This document shows positions 19,614 to 30,461 of a DNA stretch of 64,000 bases, piece after piece; position 1 is the first letter of the stretch; every line of letters starts with the position of its first letter. The position numbers and the translations under genes were made by a program. The stretch is from Alphaproteobacteria bacterium. GTDB taxonomy: Bacteria > Pseudomonadota > Alphaproteobacteria > UBA6615. The stretch covers positions 21,905 to 85,904 of the forward strand of contig PBWR01000012.1 in assembly GCA_002727315.1 (NCBI GenBank), read 5' to 3'. The notes beneath the pieces are model-generated. The model searched no databases, was not told the origin of the DNA, and saw nothing but the letters and a program-made list of their open reading frames with translations.

Positions 19614-20015
19614 TCAGCCGGGGTTCGGATTGTCGCGCGTCACGGACTGCAGGCTGTTCTCAGGCGTGCCGGCCAGCCGCCGCCCGTCGGCATCGTACTT
19701 GTCCGCGAGTTCATCGATGCTGGTTCCCGACCAGAGTTCCGCCCGCGACAGGTAGGCGGCGCGACCGAGCAGGTGTGCTGCCACCGGTGCCGTCAACAAG
19801 AGGAAGCCAAGGCCTGCGATCGCGCGGGTGATGACCCCGAGATCCTGGGAGTCGATCGCGATCGCCAGCAGAACGAGTCCTGCCCCGAGAGTGCCGGCCT
19901 TCGTCGCGGCGTGCATGCGCACGAAGATATCGGGCAGCCGGTAAAGCCCGATCCCCGCGACCAAGGAAAACGCGGCGCCAATCAGGATAATGGTTCCGGC
20001 AACGAGGTCGATCAT
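19614..20015 (-). CDS. mnhG: Monovalent cation/H+ antiporter subunit G
   Basis: IILIGAAFSLVAGIGLYRLPDIFVRMHAATKAGTLGAGLVLL. Confidence 0.92.
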   Translation of the reverse strand: MIDLVAGTIILIGAAFSLVAGIGLYRLPDIFVRMHAATKAGTLGAGLVLLAIAIDSQDLGVITRAIAGLGFLLLTAPVAAHLLGRAAYLSRAELWSGTSIDELADKYDADGRRLAGTPENSLQSVTRDNPNPG

Positions 20016-20341
20016 GTCTCGCCTCCAGTGCCCTCGGTGGGGTGCTTGTGGTGCTCCTGGAGCGCGCTGCGGTAGACGTAGCGTGCGAATGCGATCGTCG
20101 CGAGGAAGCCGACCAGCGCGAGCGCAATCGCCACGTCGAGGAATGCATACTCCCCGGTGGAGATCGAGAACAGGCCGATAAAACCGATCCCGAGCAGTGC
20201 CAGCATATCGAGGGCGACGACCCGATCGGCAGGGGTCGGCCCGCGCAGCAGCCGGTACACGGTCAACGCGAAGGAGACGATCATTCCGCCGTAGGCGAAG
20301 AGGATCGAGCCGTGGAGGAAATTTGCGCCGAATTCTTCCAT
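20012..20341 (-). CDS. mnhF: Monovalent cation/H+ antiporter subunit F
   Basis: MEEFGANFLHGSILFAYGGMIVSFALTVYRLLRGPTPADRVVALDMLALLGIG. Confidence 0.88.
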   Translation of the reverse strand: MEEFGANFLHGSILFAYGGMIVSFALTVYRLLRGPTPADRVVALDMLALLGIGFIGLFSISTGEYAFLDVAIALALVGFLATIAFARYVYRSALQEHHKHPTEGTGGET

Positions 20342-20345
20342 GGGC

Positions 20346-20816
20346 CTACTCCAGTGCCTCTCGGATCCGGCGCTCGAACCCGTTTCGGATATCGGCCCGA
20401 AGTGCATCCGCGTCGTCGACGTCCATCGCGTGAATGTACAGCGTGGACCGGTCGGTGGAGACATCGACGCTGAGGGTGCCGGGGGTGAGGGTGATCAAGT
20501 TCGCGAGTAACATGATGCCCACCGGGCTTTCGAGTTCCAGCGGGAAGGCTACGATGGCCGGCCGGAACTTCATGCTTGGCGAGAGCGTATCGCGCGCGAC
20601 CCGAAAGCCCGAGAGCGCCAGCTCGTAGACGAACAGTGCTATGAGCAGGAGAATTCGGAAGGGCCGGTAGAAGTTGTTTTGGTCGAACCGTTCACGCACG
20701 AGCCACAGGCACACGAAGGCGAGCACGAACCCGAAGATCAGGTTGCTTGCCGAGAAGCTGTTGGTAACGACTCCCCAGATCAGCGCCAGCACGATATTGA
20801 AGACCAGCAGGTTCAT
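20346..20816 (-). CDS. mnhE: Monovalent cation/H+ antiporter subunit E
   Basis: LANLITLTPGTLSVDVSTDRSTLYIHAMDVDDADALRADI is typical of MnhE. Confidence 0.92.
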   Translation of the reverse strand: MNLLVFNIVLALIWGVVTNSFSASNLIFGFVLAFVCLWLVRERFDQNNFYRPFRILLLIALFVYELALSGFRVARDTLSPSMKFRPAIVAFPLELESPVGIMLLANLITLTPGTLSVDVSTDRSTLYIHAMDVDDADALRADIRNGFERRIREALE

Positions 20817-22381
20817 CGCGGCGCCTCTGCGCTGTCAGTGTCGGCCGCGGCGGTCTGCGCCGGGCTTTGGAACACCGCCTCGATATAGGCTTCGGGCGCC
20901 AGTAATTCCGCGGCCGCACGCGAGGACATATCGACAACGGGCACGGAGTAGACGCCGATGACGAAGGTCAGAGCCGCCAGCGCGCCGAGTGCACTCTTCA
21001 GCAGGGTGCTGTCGTTGGCGGAGCTGGTTGAGGCGGTGTCCGCCGCCGTGACCCGCGCCCCGTCCGTTGCCTCGCGCCAGAACACCAGTGCGAAAATTCG
21101 CCCGACCAGAATCAAGGTCAGGAAGCCGGAGGCAAGCACACCGGCGACGATGGCGTACTCGCCCGCCTGCAGACCGGCCTGGACCAGGTACACCTTGGGC
21201 CAGAAGCCGGCCAACGGGGGCACGCCGGCCAGTGACAATCCGCTGATCAGGAAAGCCACGGCGATGAAGGGCGCACCCTTGTAGAGGCCCGCAAGGTCGC
21301 CGATCCGGGTGCCGCCGCCGGCCCGCGCCACCATGCCCGCAGCCATGAATAGCGCCGCCGAAACGATGATCGAGTGTATAATGTAGAAGGTGGTGCCGAT
21401 GAGCGCGAGTTCGGTGCCGATGGCCAGGCCGCCGACCATGACCCCCACGCCGCTCATGACAGTGTAGGAAATGACCCGGCGGATATCGGCTTCGGCCAAC
21501 GCGCCCAGCGCGCCCACGATCATGGTCGCAACCGCAATCCAGACCATTGCCTCCCGGGCGATCTCTCCCCCGTCCGGGAACACGATCATGAACACGCGCA
21601 ACAGCGAGTAAACGCCGACCTTGGTCAGCAGCGCCGCAAAGATCGCCGACACGGTCGGCAGCGGCGTGTGATAGGCCGCGGGCAGCCAGAAATGCAGCGG
21701 GAACAACGCTGATTTCATGCCCAGCGACACCAGGAAGAGGAGCGCGATGGTTTCGACCGGCGCATCGTCCGGCAGGTTCGCGACCTTGCCGGATAAGTCG
21801 GCCATGCTCAGCGTGCCGGTCATCCCGTAAAGCAGCGCGATGGCGATCAGCAGGAGCGTCGTCGCCAGCAGGTTGAGGAAGGCGTATTTCACGGCGCCAT
21901 CGAGCTGTTCGCGCCGCCCGCCCAGCACCATCAGCCCGAAAGATGAGATCAAAGTGACCTCGAACCAGACGTAAAGGTTGAAGATGTCGGCGGTCAGGAA
22001 TGCGCCGGCGACGCCCATCATCAGGGCCAGCAGCAGCGGGATGATGCCGGCGCGCCGCTGCTCGATATTGGTGTCAGCGAGGCCGTAGACCAGGATCGCC
22101 AGGGCGACGGCGCTGGCGGCGACGGTGAGGCCCGCCCCGAGTGTGTCGGCGGCCAACGCGATCCCGAATGGGGCGGGCCACCCGCCCATGGACATCGCAA
22201 TCGGCCCGTTCGTCCAGACATGACCGAGGAGTGCCAGGCTCGCCACCAACTGCAATGTGATAGCGATCAACCCGATTGCGCTTTGGGCATTCGGGCGTCC
22301 CCACAGGGCGATTGCGAGCGCGGAGCCGATCAGCGGAATCGCGACCGGCCAGACGAGGAGCCATGCTGCCATATCAGACAT
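20813..22381 (-). CDS. mnhD: Monovalent cation/H+ antiporter subunit D
   Basis: Proton-conducting membrane family; NLYVWFEVTLISSFGLMVLGG ... KSALFPLHFWLPAAYHTPLPTVSAIFAALLTKVGVYSLLRV. Confidence 0.92.
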   Translation of the reverse strand: MSDMAAWLLVWPVAIPLIGSALAIALWGRPNAQSAIGLIAITLQLVASLALLGHVWTNGPIAMSMGGWPAPFGIALAADTLGAGLTVAASAVALAILVYGLADTNIEQRRAGIIPLLLALMMGVAGAFLTADIFNLYVWFEVTLISSFGLMVLGGRREQLDGAVKYAFLNLLATTLLLIAIALLYGMTGTLSMADLSGKVANLPDDAPVETIALLFLVSLGMKSALFPLHFWLPAAYHTPLPTVSAIFAALLTKVGVYSLLRVFMIVFPDGGEIAREAMVWIAVATMIVGALGALAEADIRRVISYTVMSGVGVMVGGLAIGTELALIGTTFYIIHSIIVSAALFMAAGMVARAGGGTRIGDLAGLYKGAPFIAVAFLISGLSLAGVPPLAGFWPKVYLVQAGLQAGEYAIVAGVLASGFLTLILVGRIFALVFWREATDGARVTAADTASTSSANDSTLLKSALGALAALTFVIGVYSVPVVDMSSRAAAELLAPEAYIEAVFQSPAQTAAADTDSAEAPR

Positions 22382-22757
22382 CGCGGCCTCGCATCGGTTG
22401 GGTATCGGGTTCCGGCTCAGCGATCCGCATTTCGTCGGTGTCGACGGTGTCGAGGGTCCGGTAGGCCCGACGGGACAGCACCAGAAGGAAGGCGAACAGC
22501 GAGAAACTGATCACGATGGCCGTCAGGATCAGCGCCTGGGGCAACGGGTTGGCGATACCGACTTCGGCGATCTTCAATCCCTTGTCGATCAGCGGCGGGC
22601 TCTCGCGCGTCAGTCGCCCGGACACGAAAATCAGCAAGTGTGTCGCGTTGCCAAGGACAAACACGCCCAGGATCAACCGGATCAACGAGCCAGACAGCAA
22701 CAGGTAAACGCTGATCGCGAATAGGAACCCGACGAGGATGGCGAGGATCGTTTCCAC
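22374..22757 (-). CDS. mnhC: Monovalent cation/H+ antiporter subunit C (NuoK-like)
   Basis: GSLIRLILGVFVLGNATHLLIFVSGRL ... ANPLPQALILTAIVISFSLFAFLLVL. Confidence 0.92.
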   Translation of the reverse strand: METILAILVGFLFAISVYLLLSGSLIRLILGVFVLGNATHLLIFVSGRLTRESPPLIDKGLKIAEVGIANPLPQALILTAIVISFSLFAFLLVLSRRAYRTLDTVDTDEMRIAEPEPDTQPMRGRDV

Positions 22758-23170
22758 TATTCACGCCCCTGGAGAGCGAAGGCGATGCCGGCAATCGCGC
22801 CGACCACAACCAGGTAAACGCCGACGTCGAACAGCACGACCGTGGACGCGAGTTTCATGTCCGGGGCGAAGGATGGGAACCACCACTGGCCGGTCAGAAA
22901 CGGATCGCCGAACAGGATCGAAATCACCCCGCTGAGTGCGGCCAGCAGGAGTCCGGTGCCCGCGATTGTGATGGGCGGGACCACGAGCGCGCGCCGTGCC
23001 GCAGCCAGGCCCTCGGCGATGGCGTAGACGGCGAAGGCCGAGGCGCCGATTAGTCCGCCGATGAAGCCGCCGCCCGGTTCATTGTGGCCGCGCAGCAGCA
23101 CGTAGATAGAGAACAGCAGCATCAGCCCGGACAGAAGCGGGGTCGCGGTTCGTAAGATCAACGAGTTCAT
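22757..23170 (-). CDS. mnhB: Monovalent cation/H+ antiporter subunit B
   Basis: [34 protein letters not shown] is the MnhB signature. Confidence 0.92.
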   Translation of the reverse strand: MNSLILRTATPLLSGLMLLFSIYVLLRGHNEPGGGFIGGLIGASAFAVYAIAEGLAAARRALVVPPITIAGTGLLLAALSGVISILFGDPFLTGQWWFPSFAPDMKLASTVVLFDVGVYLVVVGAIAGIAFALQGRE

Positions 23171-25494
23171 GGCGTCTTCTCCGCGTCGCTGTCGGCCGAT
23201 TTGTCGCCACGCACGCTCTCGGTGATCGCGTAAATGGCCAGTACGGACACGCCGGCGATCGTGACAACCGCGATCTCACCCAGCGTGTCGAGGGCGCGGA
23301 AGTCGACCAGGATAACGTTCACGATGTTTCGGCCGAAGGCTTCGGTGTAGCTGCGTTCGCCGAAATAAGTACTCAGGCCGATGTCCAGGGGCGATCCGAC
23401 GATAGTTAGCAGCAGCGCCGCCAGCGCCCCGCCGACAGCCACGGCGATCGTGGCATCGCGGGTGATCTGCACCGGACCGCGATGGTCCGACCCGAATACC
23501 GGCAAGCGCGTGATGACCAGGGCGAGGATCACCACCGAGAGGGTCTCGACCATCAATTGGGTGAAGGCGAGGTCCGGTGCGCCGAACAGCAGAAACACGA
23601 ACGCGACCCCGATGCCCATAATGCCCATGGACATGATCGCGATCAGCCGCGAACGAATGATGACGACTGCGAGCCCCCCGCCCAGCGTGAGCAGGGCCAC
23701 GGACCAAACCAGGAGGTCGATGGGCGGTGTCTGGAACGTGACGCCGATACCGTCAAACAGCTGGGGCAGCACGACCGCGGTCGCCAGGACCAGGAAGGTG
23801 ATCAGCATGTAACGCCGAAGGATGCCGGTCTGCAGCACGCCAGACACACCGCGGGCCAGTGCGATCAGCGCATCCATGAACTGGTCATAGCCCTTATCGG
23901 GACCCCAGATAGGATCGATCAGCCGCGCCAGCGCGTCGCTCGCGCGCCGGCCCTGCCAGAACAGGAGCGCACCGATGGAGACGGTGATGATGCTGGCCAC
24001 CACTGGAGCCTTGAAACCGCCCCAGAGATAAAGGTCGACCGTCATGGCTTTGCCGGCGACCGCGATTGCGGCGGGGCCGACGAAAAGGCTTTCGGAGAGG
24101 TTGCTGAACAGTCCGAAAAACAGGCCGAGGACGGCCAGCGTGAGGGCGCCGATCCACAGACCCAGCGAACCTTCATGGGGCTTCTGGGGTGTGTCGCCCG
24201 GTCTCCCGAAGAACGGCTTGAAGCCGACCAGGAAGGCGACGGCGAACATCAGCGCATTGCCGGTGATTGCGACCGCGGTCAGGACAAGTGGCAGGCTGCC
24301 GTCGAGGGTGCCCTTGTAGACCCACTCCTTTGCGATGAAGCCGAAGAAGGGCGGCAGCCCGGACATGGACAGCGCGGCAAGCCCGCCCGCTGCCGCGGTG
24401 AACGGCATGATCCGGCCCAGGCCGGATAGACGGTGCAGATCGCGCGTGCCGGTACCGTGATCGACAGAACCGGCGACCATGAACAGCGCGCCCTTGAACA
24501 TCGAATGCGCGAACAGGTAGGCCATCGCCGCCTGGATCGCCAGCGGTTCGCCGATGCCGATCAGGAAGACGAGCAGACCGAGGCTCGCGACGGTCGTCTG
24601 GGCAAGCATCAGCTTCAGGTCCGTGTTGCGCAGCGCCAGGATTGCGCCGGCGATCAGGGTCGCGCCGCCGAAAAACATCAGCACGACATGCCAGATCTCG
24701 GTCCCGCCGAGGCCCGGATTCATGCGCGCCAGCAAGTAGACCCCGGCCTTCACCATGGTGGCGGAGTGCAGGTAGGCGCTGACCGGTGTCGGCGCTTCCA
24801 TGGCGTTGGGTAGCCAGAAGTGGAACGGCACCTGGGCCGACTTCGTGAACGCGCCGCAGAGAACCAAAATCAGGATCGCGAGGTACCAGGGGTGCTCGCG
24901 CAAGACGTCGCCGTCGGCGAGCAGGATCGAGAGCTCCATCGCGCCGCCGGCCTGGGCCATCAGCAGCAGGCCTGCAAGCAGGGCGAGGCCGCCGCCGCCG
25001 GTGACCACCAGCGCCTGGAGCGCGGCGCGGCGCGAACGAGACTTGTCGTGATTGAAGCCGATCAGCAGGAATGAGTTGATCGAGGTCAGTTCCCAGAAGA
25101 CGAACAACGTGACCACATTGTCGGACAGCACGAGCCCCAGCATCGAACCCATGAACATCAGCAGGAACATCATGAACCGGCCGAGATCGGCATGGCCCTT
25201 CAGGTACGCGCCGGCGTAGAGCACGATGAAGGTGCCAATGAAGCTGATCAGCAGCGCGAACAGCAGGCTCAGCCCGTCGACATAGAAGGACAGGGCGATG
25301 CCCAGCGAGGGGATCCATTCGGTCGAGAAGGAGAGCGTGTCGCCGGCCGCAACGGGCCCGAGAAACTGCACGAAGTAGAGGGTCAGCGCGGCCGGCAATA
25401 CGGCAAGCACCCAGCCGGTATAGTCGCCGGCGACCCGGCGCACCATCGGTGCGCACACGCCTAGGACGAAAGGTGCAAGCGTGGCGGCAAGCAT
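23167..25494 (-). CDS. mnhA: Monovalent cation/H+ antiporter subunit A
   Basis: Large Nqo12-like protein; [40 protein letters not shown] plus a C-terminal MbhD/E-like extension. Confidence 0.92.
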   Translation of the reverse strand: MLAATLAPFVLGVCAPMVRRVAGDYTGWVLAVLPAALTLYFVQFLGPVAAGDTLSFSTEWIPSLGIALSFYVDGLSLLFALLISFIGTFIVLYAGAYLKGHADLGRFMMFLLMFMGSMLGLVLSDNVVTLFVFWELTSINSFLLIGFNHDKSRSRRAALQALVVTGGGGLALLAGLLLMAQAGGAMELSILLADGDVLREHPWYLAILILVLCGAFTKSAQVPFHFWLPNAMEAPTPVSAYLHSATMVKAGVYLLARMNPGLGGTEIWHVVLMFFGGATLIAGAILALRNTDLKLMLAQTTVASLGLLVFLIGIGEPLAIQAAMAYLFAHSMFKGALFMVAGSVDHGTGTRDLHRLSGLGRIMPFTAAAGGLAALSMSGLPPFFGFIAKEWVYKGTLDGSLPLVLTAVAITGNALMFAVAFLVGFKPFFGRPGDTPQKPHEGSLGLWIGALTLAVLGLFFGLFSNLSESLFVGPAAIAVAGKAMTVDLYLWGGFKAPVVASIITVSIGALLFWQGRRASDALARLIDPIWGPDKGYDQFMDALIALARGVSGVLQTGILRRYMLITFLVLATAVVLPQLFDGIGVTFQTPPIDLLVWSVALLTLGGGLAVVIIRSRLIAIMSMGIMGIGVAFVFLLFGAPDLAFTQLMVETLSVVILALVITRLPVFGSDHRGPVQITRDATIAVAVGGALAALLLTIVGSPLDIGLSTYFGERSYTEAFGRNIVNVILVDFRALDTLGEIAVVTIAGVSVLAIYAITESVRGDKSADSDAEKTP

Positions 25495-25903
25495 CGGTCG
25501 TACGTTCCTCCCATATCCCCGGACGTCGATCCCGTGGTTTGCCGCGTCGGCTGCGTGCACGTCGCTTCTTGTGACTTTTCGTGCACCGGGCAGTCGCAGG
25601 ACCGCCTCCGGGCCCACGAACAAAGATCATCTAATTGACCGTTTCGTTCAGGGCAAGGCCCGCACGCCCGAATTTTGAAAATTTCCGAGGGTTTGCGCGG
25701 CCATGGGCACATTCCCGATGTCCTGCGCGCAGATGGAGTGCGATCGCGGGGCCGTTCTGGCACGCATATGGCCGACCGGCGGCATGATCCTGTTGGGGCG
25801 CTGCTGCTGTTTGCCGACCTGTTCTTGTGTTTCCCCGACATTTTCTGATTTGCAGGCCGGTCTATCTGGCTTTAATCACCGTTCGGCCTTACATCAGGCC
25901 TGC

Positions 25904-27784
25904 ATGTCGGGGCATAGACGCACATCTGATCTGGATTTGACGCCGGAGGAACGGCGTTCGGGCGCGGAATGGCGCGCGATCCGTGCACTTGCGCCCTATA
26001 TGTGGCCCCGCGGACAAGTCGAAATGCGGACCCGTGTGGTTATCGCCATGGTGCTGCTGGTCGCGGCCAAGGTGGCGACGGTTGCGGTTCCGACGGTGTT
26101 TGGCGAGGCCGTCGATGCTCTGGAAGCCGATGCCACTGGCGTTGCCGTGGCAGTGCCCGTCACGCTTCTGGTCGGTTACGGGCTGCTCCGGGTCGGCCAG
26201 CAGGCGTTTGCCGAACTGCGCGATTTTGTGTTCGCCAAGGTCGGCCAGCGCGCGATCCGCTCGATCGCTCTGCGCGTTTTCGAGCATCTGCATGCGCTCG
26301 CACTTCGGTTCCACATGGATCGGCAGACCGGCGGCCTGAGCCGGGCCATCGAGCGCGGTATCAAGGGCATCGATTTCCTATTGCGGTTCATGCTGTTCAA
26401 CATCCTGCCGACGCTGGTCGAAATTGGCCTGGTCTGCGCAATTCTGTGGTCTCTGTTCGGGTTCGTGTTCAGCGCTATCACGTTCGTCACCGTGGTGATT
26501 TACATCATCTTTACCTTCTCGTTCACCGAATGGCGGCTGAAGTATCGGCGCGCCATGAACGAAAGCGACAGTGAGGCGAACACAAAGGCGATCGACAGCC
26601 TTCTAAACTTCGAGACGGTCAAATATTTCGGCAATGAGGCCCATGAGGCGCACCGCTACGACGTCTCGATGCAGCGTTACGAGAAGGCGGCGGTCAAGAG
26701 CCTGACGACCCTGTCGCTGCTCAACGTGGGCCAGGGCCTGATCATGGCCATCGGCATGACCATTCTTCTGGTCCTGTCGGGCTTTCGTGTGGCCGACGGG
26801 AGCATGACGGTCGGCGCGTTCACGGCGGTCAACCTGTACATGATGCAATTGTTCCAACCCCTTAATTTTCTTGGTTTTGTTTACCGCGAAATCAAGCAGT
26901 CCCTGGTGGATATGGAACAGATGTTCGGGCTCCTCGAAGAGGACCGGGAAGTCGAAGATGCACCTGGCGCGCGCTCGCTCGTGGTCGACGATGGTGTGGT
27001 CCGTTTCGAGCATGTCTCGTTTCGCTATGATCCGCGCCGTTCCGTGCTCAAGGACGTGAATTTCGACGTGCCGGCGGGCAACACGGTCGCGATTGTCGGC
27101 GCGTCGGGCGCGGGCAAATCGACGATTTCGCGGCTGCTGTTCCGTTTCTACGATATCGATGACGGTCGCATCACCATCGACGGCCAGGATATCCGTGCTG
27201 TCACGCAAGACAGCCTGCGCGCCGCGATCGGGATCGTTCCGCAGGACACCGTGCTGTTCAACGACAGCGTCTTCTACAACATCCAGTACGGACGCCCGAG
27301 CGCGAGCCCAGCGGAGGTGGAGGAAGCGGCGCGGCTGGCCCAGGTGCATGACTTCGTGATGAGTCTGCCCGATGGTTACAACACCCGGGTCGGTGAACGC
27401 GGGCTGAAACTGTCGGGTGGCGAGAAGCAGCGGGTCGCGATCGCGCGAACGATCCTGAAAAGCCCGAAAATTCTGCTGTTCGATGAAGCGACCTCGGCGC
27501 TGGACACGCACACAGAGCGGGAGATCCAGAAGGCTTTGGAACAGGTCTCCGCGGACCGCACGACGCTGGTCATCGCCCATCGACTGTCGACGGTTGTCAA
27601 CGCGGATGAAATCATCGTGCTGGATGCAGGCGTTATTATCGAGCGTGGCCGCCACGATGACTTGCTGGCCCAGGATGGCGCCTATGCCGAACTGTGGAGG
27701 CGCCAACAGGCCGCGGCACGCCGCGAGGAAGAGATCGCCGCCGATGTCGCCGACGGCGTGTTTATTCCTGCCGCGGCGAAATAG
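25904..27784 (+). CDS. ABC transporter ATP-binding protein/permease, Atm1/HMT1 type
   Basis: NFETVKYFGNEAHEAHRYDVSMQRYEKAAVKSL (Atm1-type), Walker A GASGAGKST, signature LSGGEKQRVAIARTIL. Confidence 0.9.
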   Translation: MSGHRRTSDLDLTPEERRSGAEWRAIRALAPYMWPRGQVEMRTRVVIAMVLLVAAKVATVAVPTVFGEAVDALEADATGVAVAVPVTLLVGYGLLRVGQQAFAELRDFVFAKVGQRAIRSIALRVFEHLHALALRFHMDRQTGGLSRAIERGIKGIDFLLRFMLFNILPTLVEIGLVCAILWSLFGFVFSAITFVTVVIYIIFTFSFTEWRLKYRRAMNESDSEANTKAIDSLLNFETVKYFGNEAHEAHRYDVSMQRYEKAAVKSLTTLSLLNVGQGLIMAIGMTILLVLSGFRVADGSMTVGAFTAVNLYMMQLFQPLNFLGFVYREIKQSLVDMEQMFGLLEEDREVEDAPGARSLVVDDGVVRFEHVSFRYDPRRSVLKDVNFDVPAGNTVAIVGASGAGKSTISRLLFRFYDIDDGRITIDGQDIRAVTQDSLRAAIGIVPQDTVLFNDSVFYNIQYGRPSASPAEVEEAARLAQVHDFVMSLPDGYNTRVGERGLKLSGGEKQRVAIARTILKSPKILLFDEATSALDTHTEREIQKALEQVSADRTTLVIAHRLSTVVNADEIIVLDAGVIIERGRHDDLLAQDGAYAELWRRQQAAARREEEIAADVADGVFIPAAAK

Positions 27785-27787
27785 CGC

Positions 27788-28726
27788 CTAGCGCACTTCC
27801 ACCGCGTAGCTCTCGACCGGCACGATGTTCTCGATCAGGCCGCGATCCTTCAGAAACACTGCGAAACGGGCATAGCGCCCCGGATCGAGTGCGGCCGGAC
27901 GCAGCGCGAAGCGTGGCAGCGTATCGCGCCAGGCACGGCGGTTCAGGTCGTCGTCCAGCTCTTTGCGCCCCTTGATGAACAGCGCCCAGGCTTCGTCGGG
28001 CCGGTTGATCATGAACTGGGTGCCGGCCTCGATGGCCTCCAGGAATGCCGCAAAGGCCGGCTCGGCCAGACGGTCGTTCTTGGCGACGATGATGAGTTCG
28101 TCATACGCGGGTACGCCTTCCTCCTCCAGGTAAAAGGCCCGGCCCGGGCGCCCGACAATATCCATCTGGTTCAATTCGAAGTTTCGGAAGGCTCCGATCA
28201 CGGCATCGACCTGGCCACTCATCAGCGAGGGCGAGAGCGAGAAGTTCACATTGACCAGTTCCACATCGTCTAGGCTCAGATCGTGCCGTGAAAGCATCGC
28301 GCCGAGCAGGGCGTTTTCGAACCCACCGACGGAGAAACCGACCTTGCGACCCTTCAGGTCCGCGATCGATTTCACGGGCCCGTCGGCCAGCACGACCAGC
28401 GAATTGAGGGGGGTTGCAACCAGAGTGCCGATGCGCGCCAGCGGCAGTCCTTGGGCGACCTGCAGGTGCAGTTGCGGCTGGTAGGAGATCGCCAGGTCGG
28501 CGCGCCCGGCGGCTACCAGCTTAGGCGGGTCGTTGGGGTCGGCTGGTGCGATGAGTTCGACCTCCAGCCCGCGCTTGTCGAATTCGCCGCGTTCGAGCGC
28601 GACGTAAAGCGGCCCGTGATCGGGATTGACGAACCAGTCCAGGATCACCGTGATCTTGTCGGCCGCGGCGGCGGGTGCGGTCAGGGTGGTCAGGGCGAAC
28701 AGGGAAATGAGAAGCAGGCGTTTCAT
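27788..28726 (-). CDS. thiY: ABC transporter substrate-binding protein, thiamine precursor (ThiY/NMT1-like)
   Basis: Signal peptide, KITVILDWFVNPDHGPLYVALERGEFDKRGLEVELIAPADPNDPPKLVAAGRADLAISYQPQ; downstream of a TPP riboswitch. Confidence 0.88.
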   Translation of the reverse strand: MKRLLLISLFALTTLTAPAAAADKITVILDWFVNPDHGPLYVALERGEFDKRGLEVELIAPADPNDPPKLVAAGRADLAISYQPQLHLQVAQGLPLARIGTLVATPLNSLVVLADGPVKSIADLKGRKVGFSVGGFENALLGAMLSRHDLSLDDVELVNVNFSLSPSLMSGQVDAVIGAFRNFELNQMDIVGRPGRAFYLEEEGVPAYDELIIVAKNDRLAEPAFAAFLEAIEAGTQFMINRPDEAWALFIKGRKELDDDLNRRAWRDTLPRFALRPAALDPGRYARFAVFLKDRGLIENIVPVESYAVEVR

Positions 28727-28747
28727 GGAGTACCGTGATTTCTGGGG

Positions 28748-29506
28748 TTAGGAGAGGGATGCCGGATCCACGTCGGCCTGCCATGAGACAAGCCTGCGTA
28801 GCGCGGCATCGATGAGGAAATAGATGACAACCGCCATGATCGCGAGGATCAGAAGGGCGGCGAACATGGCGTCGGTCTGGACCCGGCCGTTCATAAGAAG
28901 CATGTAGTAGCCGAGGCCCGCCGAAGAGCCGACCCACTCTCCGACAACGGCGCCGATGGGCGCGACGGCAGCCGCGACACGCAGGCCCGACGAGAATGCC
29001 GGCAGGGCGGCAGGAATGCGAATGCGGCTAAGGATCGCCGCCTTGGATGCACCCATGGTGCGGGCCAGGTCGACCCAACCCGGCTCGGTGCGGCGCAATC
29101 CGTCATAGAACGCGGCGGTGACCGGGAAATAGATGATGAGTGTCGCCATGGCGACCTTGGGCGCTACGCCGTAACCGAACCACAGGACCAGGACGGGCGC
29201 GAGCGCGAAGACGGGAACGGCCTGGGAGACGACGAGCACAGGCAGGAGCCACGAGCGCGCCTGGCGAAAATAGGCCATCACCAGTGCGCTTCCGGCCCCC
29301 AGCAGAGTGCCGAAAACCAGCCCTAGCAGGATCTCGGTGAGGGTCACGGCCGCGTGGCCGGCGAGGATGTCGTAGCGCTCGCGCGCCACCTCAAGTACCG
29401 CAAGCGGGCCGGGAAGGATGAACGGGGCAACGGCAAACACCGAGACGGCGGCTTGCCAGACACTGAGGAGGCCGGCGAACACGATCAGCGGGCGCAAATA
29501 GGTCAT
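28748..29506 (-). CDS. thiX: ABC transporter permease (ThiX-like)
   Basis: BPD permease; ARTMGASKAAILSRIRIPAALPAFSSGLRVAAAVAPIGAVVGEWVGSSAGLGY. Confidence 0.87.
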   Translation of the reverse strand: MTYLRPLIVFAGLLSVWQAAVSVFAVAPFILPGPLAVLEVARERYDILAGHAAVTLTEILLGLVFGTLLGAGSALVMAYFRQARSWLLPVLVVSQAVPVFALAPVLVLWFGYGVAPKVAMATLIIYFPVTAAFYDGLRRTEPGWVDLARTMGASKAAILSRIRIPAALPAFSSGLRVAAAVAPIGAVVGEWVGSSAGLGYYMLLMNGRVQTDAMFAALLILAIMAVVIYFLIDAALRRLVSWQADVDPASLS

Positions 29507-30291
29507 GCCGGCCCCCGGTTTGCAGCTGGTGCCCCGCCCAGCGCCGTCATGATTGCGCCGTGGGTCTCGCGCAGGGCCGGATCGGTGGGGTCGCGTGGCG
29601 GCGGACCCGCAGGCTCGACCAGCGTGGCCCGGACCTCGCCGTCACGGCGGAGCACGTGGATCTTCTCGGCCATGCGCAACGCCTCGAACGGGTCGTGGGT
29701 CACCATCAGCACCGTGCGGTCGGCGAGGAGTTCGATCGCAAGATCCTGCAGGCGCATGCGGGTGATGGCATCAAGGGCGGAAAACGGTTCGTCCATCAAG
29801 ACGATAGGGCGCTCTTCCATCAGCGTGCGCGCGAGCGCGACGCGTTGGCGTTCTCCGCCCGACATCTCCGCCGGCCTGGCATCGGCCCGTCCGGCGACAC
29901 CGGCGCGGTCCAGTATTTCGTGGACGCGCCTGTCATCCACCGGTTCGCTGCGCAGCCGGGCACCGGCCGCAACATTCTGGGCGGCGGTCAGCCAGGGGAA
30001 AAGCAGGTCCTGCTGTGCCATGTAGGCAATCTGGTTTTCAAACTCGCTGCTGCCGTTTGCCACAATTTCGGTGGGGGCGATTGGCGCGACGAGGCCGGCG
30101 ATGGTGCGCAGAAGGGTGGACTTGCCGACGCCGCTTTCACCCAGCAGGCAGGTCCAGCCGCCAGCCCTGACGGAAAAGGAAACTCCGTCCATCAGCATGG
30201 TGTCGCCCCAGGCCAGGCGCGCATTACGGATGGCCAGGCCCGGCTGACGGGTATCCGGTTCGGGGTCTTGTTCTGCGTGCGTCAAATCCAC
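29503..30291 (-). CDS. thiZ: ABC transporter ATP-binding protein (ThiZ-like), GTG start
   Basis: GESGVGKSTLLRTIAGL, MSGGERQRVALARTLMEERPIVLMDEPFSALD. The start codon reads GTG. Confidence 0.88.
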   Translation of the reverse strand: MDLTHAEQDPEPDTRQPGLAIRNARLAWGDTMLMDGVSFSVRAGGWTCLLGESGVGKSTLLRTIAGLVAPIAPTEIVANGSSEFENQIAYMAQQDLLFPWLTAAQNVAAGARLRSEPVDDRRVHEILDRAGVAGRADARPAEMSGGERQRVALARTLMEERPIVLMDEPFSALDAITRMRLQDLAIELLADRTVLMVTHDPFEALRMAEKIHVLRRDGEVRATLVEPAGPPPRDPTDPALRETHGAIMTALGGAPAANRGPA

Positions 30292-30380
30292 ATCCCTCCG
30301 CCGGTTCTAACCAGATCAGGTTCCAAGGGTCGTCCCGCCGGGTGGATGGGACCTCTCAGCCGCGATGGCTCCCCGTGTGG
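30288..30380 (-). promoter_or_regulatory. TPP (THI element) riboswitch
   Basis: Minus strand CCACACGGGGAGCCATCGCGGCTGAGAGGTCCC...GACCCTTGGAACCTGATCTGGTTAGAACCGGCGGAGGGATGTGG carries the conserved TPP cores GGCTGAGA and ACCCTTGGAACCTGATCTGGTTAGAACCGGCG. Confidence 0.96.
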
Positions 30381-30461
30381 TCCGATCAATATGGTGTGTG
30401 CACGCGGCCAAGGTCAATGCAGACGATTGCCTTGGGCGGTTGGGCGCGGTAGGGGATTCCC

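Noticed and set aside
23482-24429. 315-aa plus-strand ORF
   Set aside because: Antisense to mnhA; highly charged low-complexity translation.
24173-25630. 485-aa minus-strand ORF
   Set aside because: Out-of-frame shadow of mnhA, very arginine-rich and lacking TM or domain signals.
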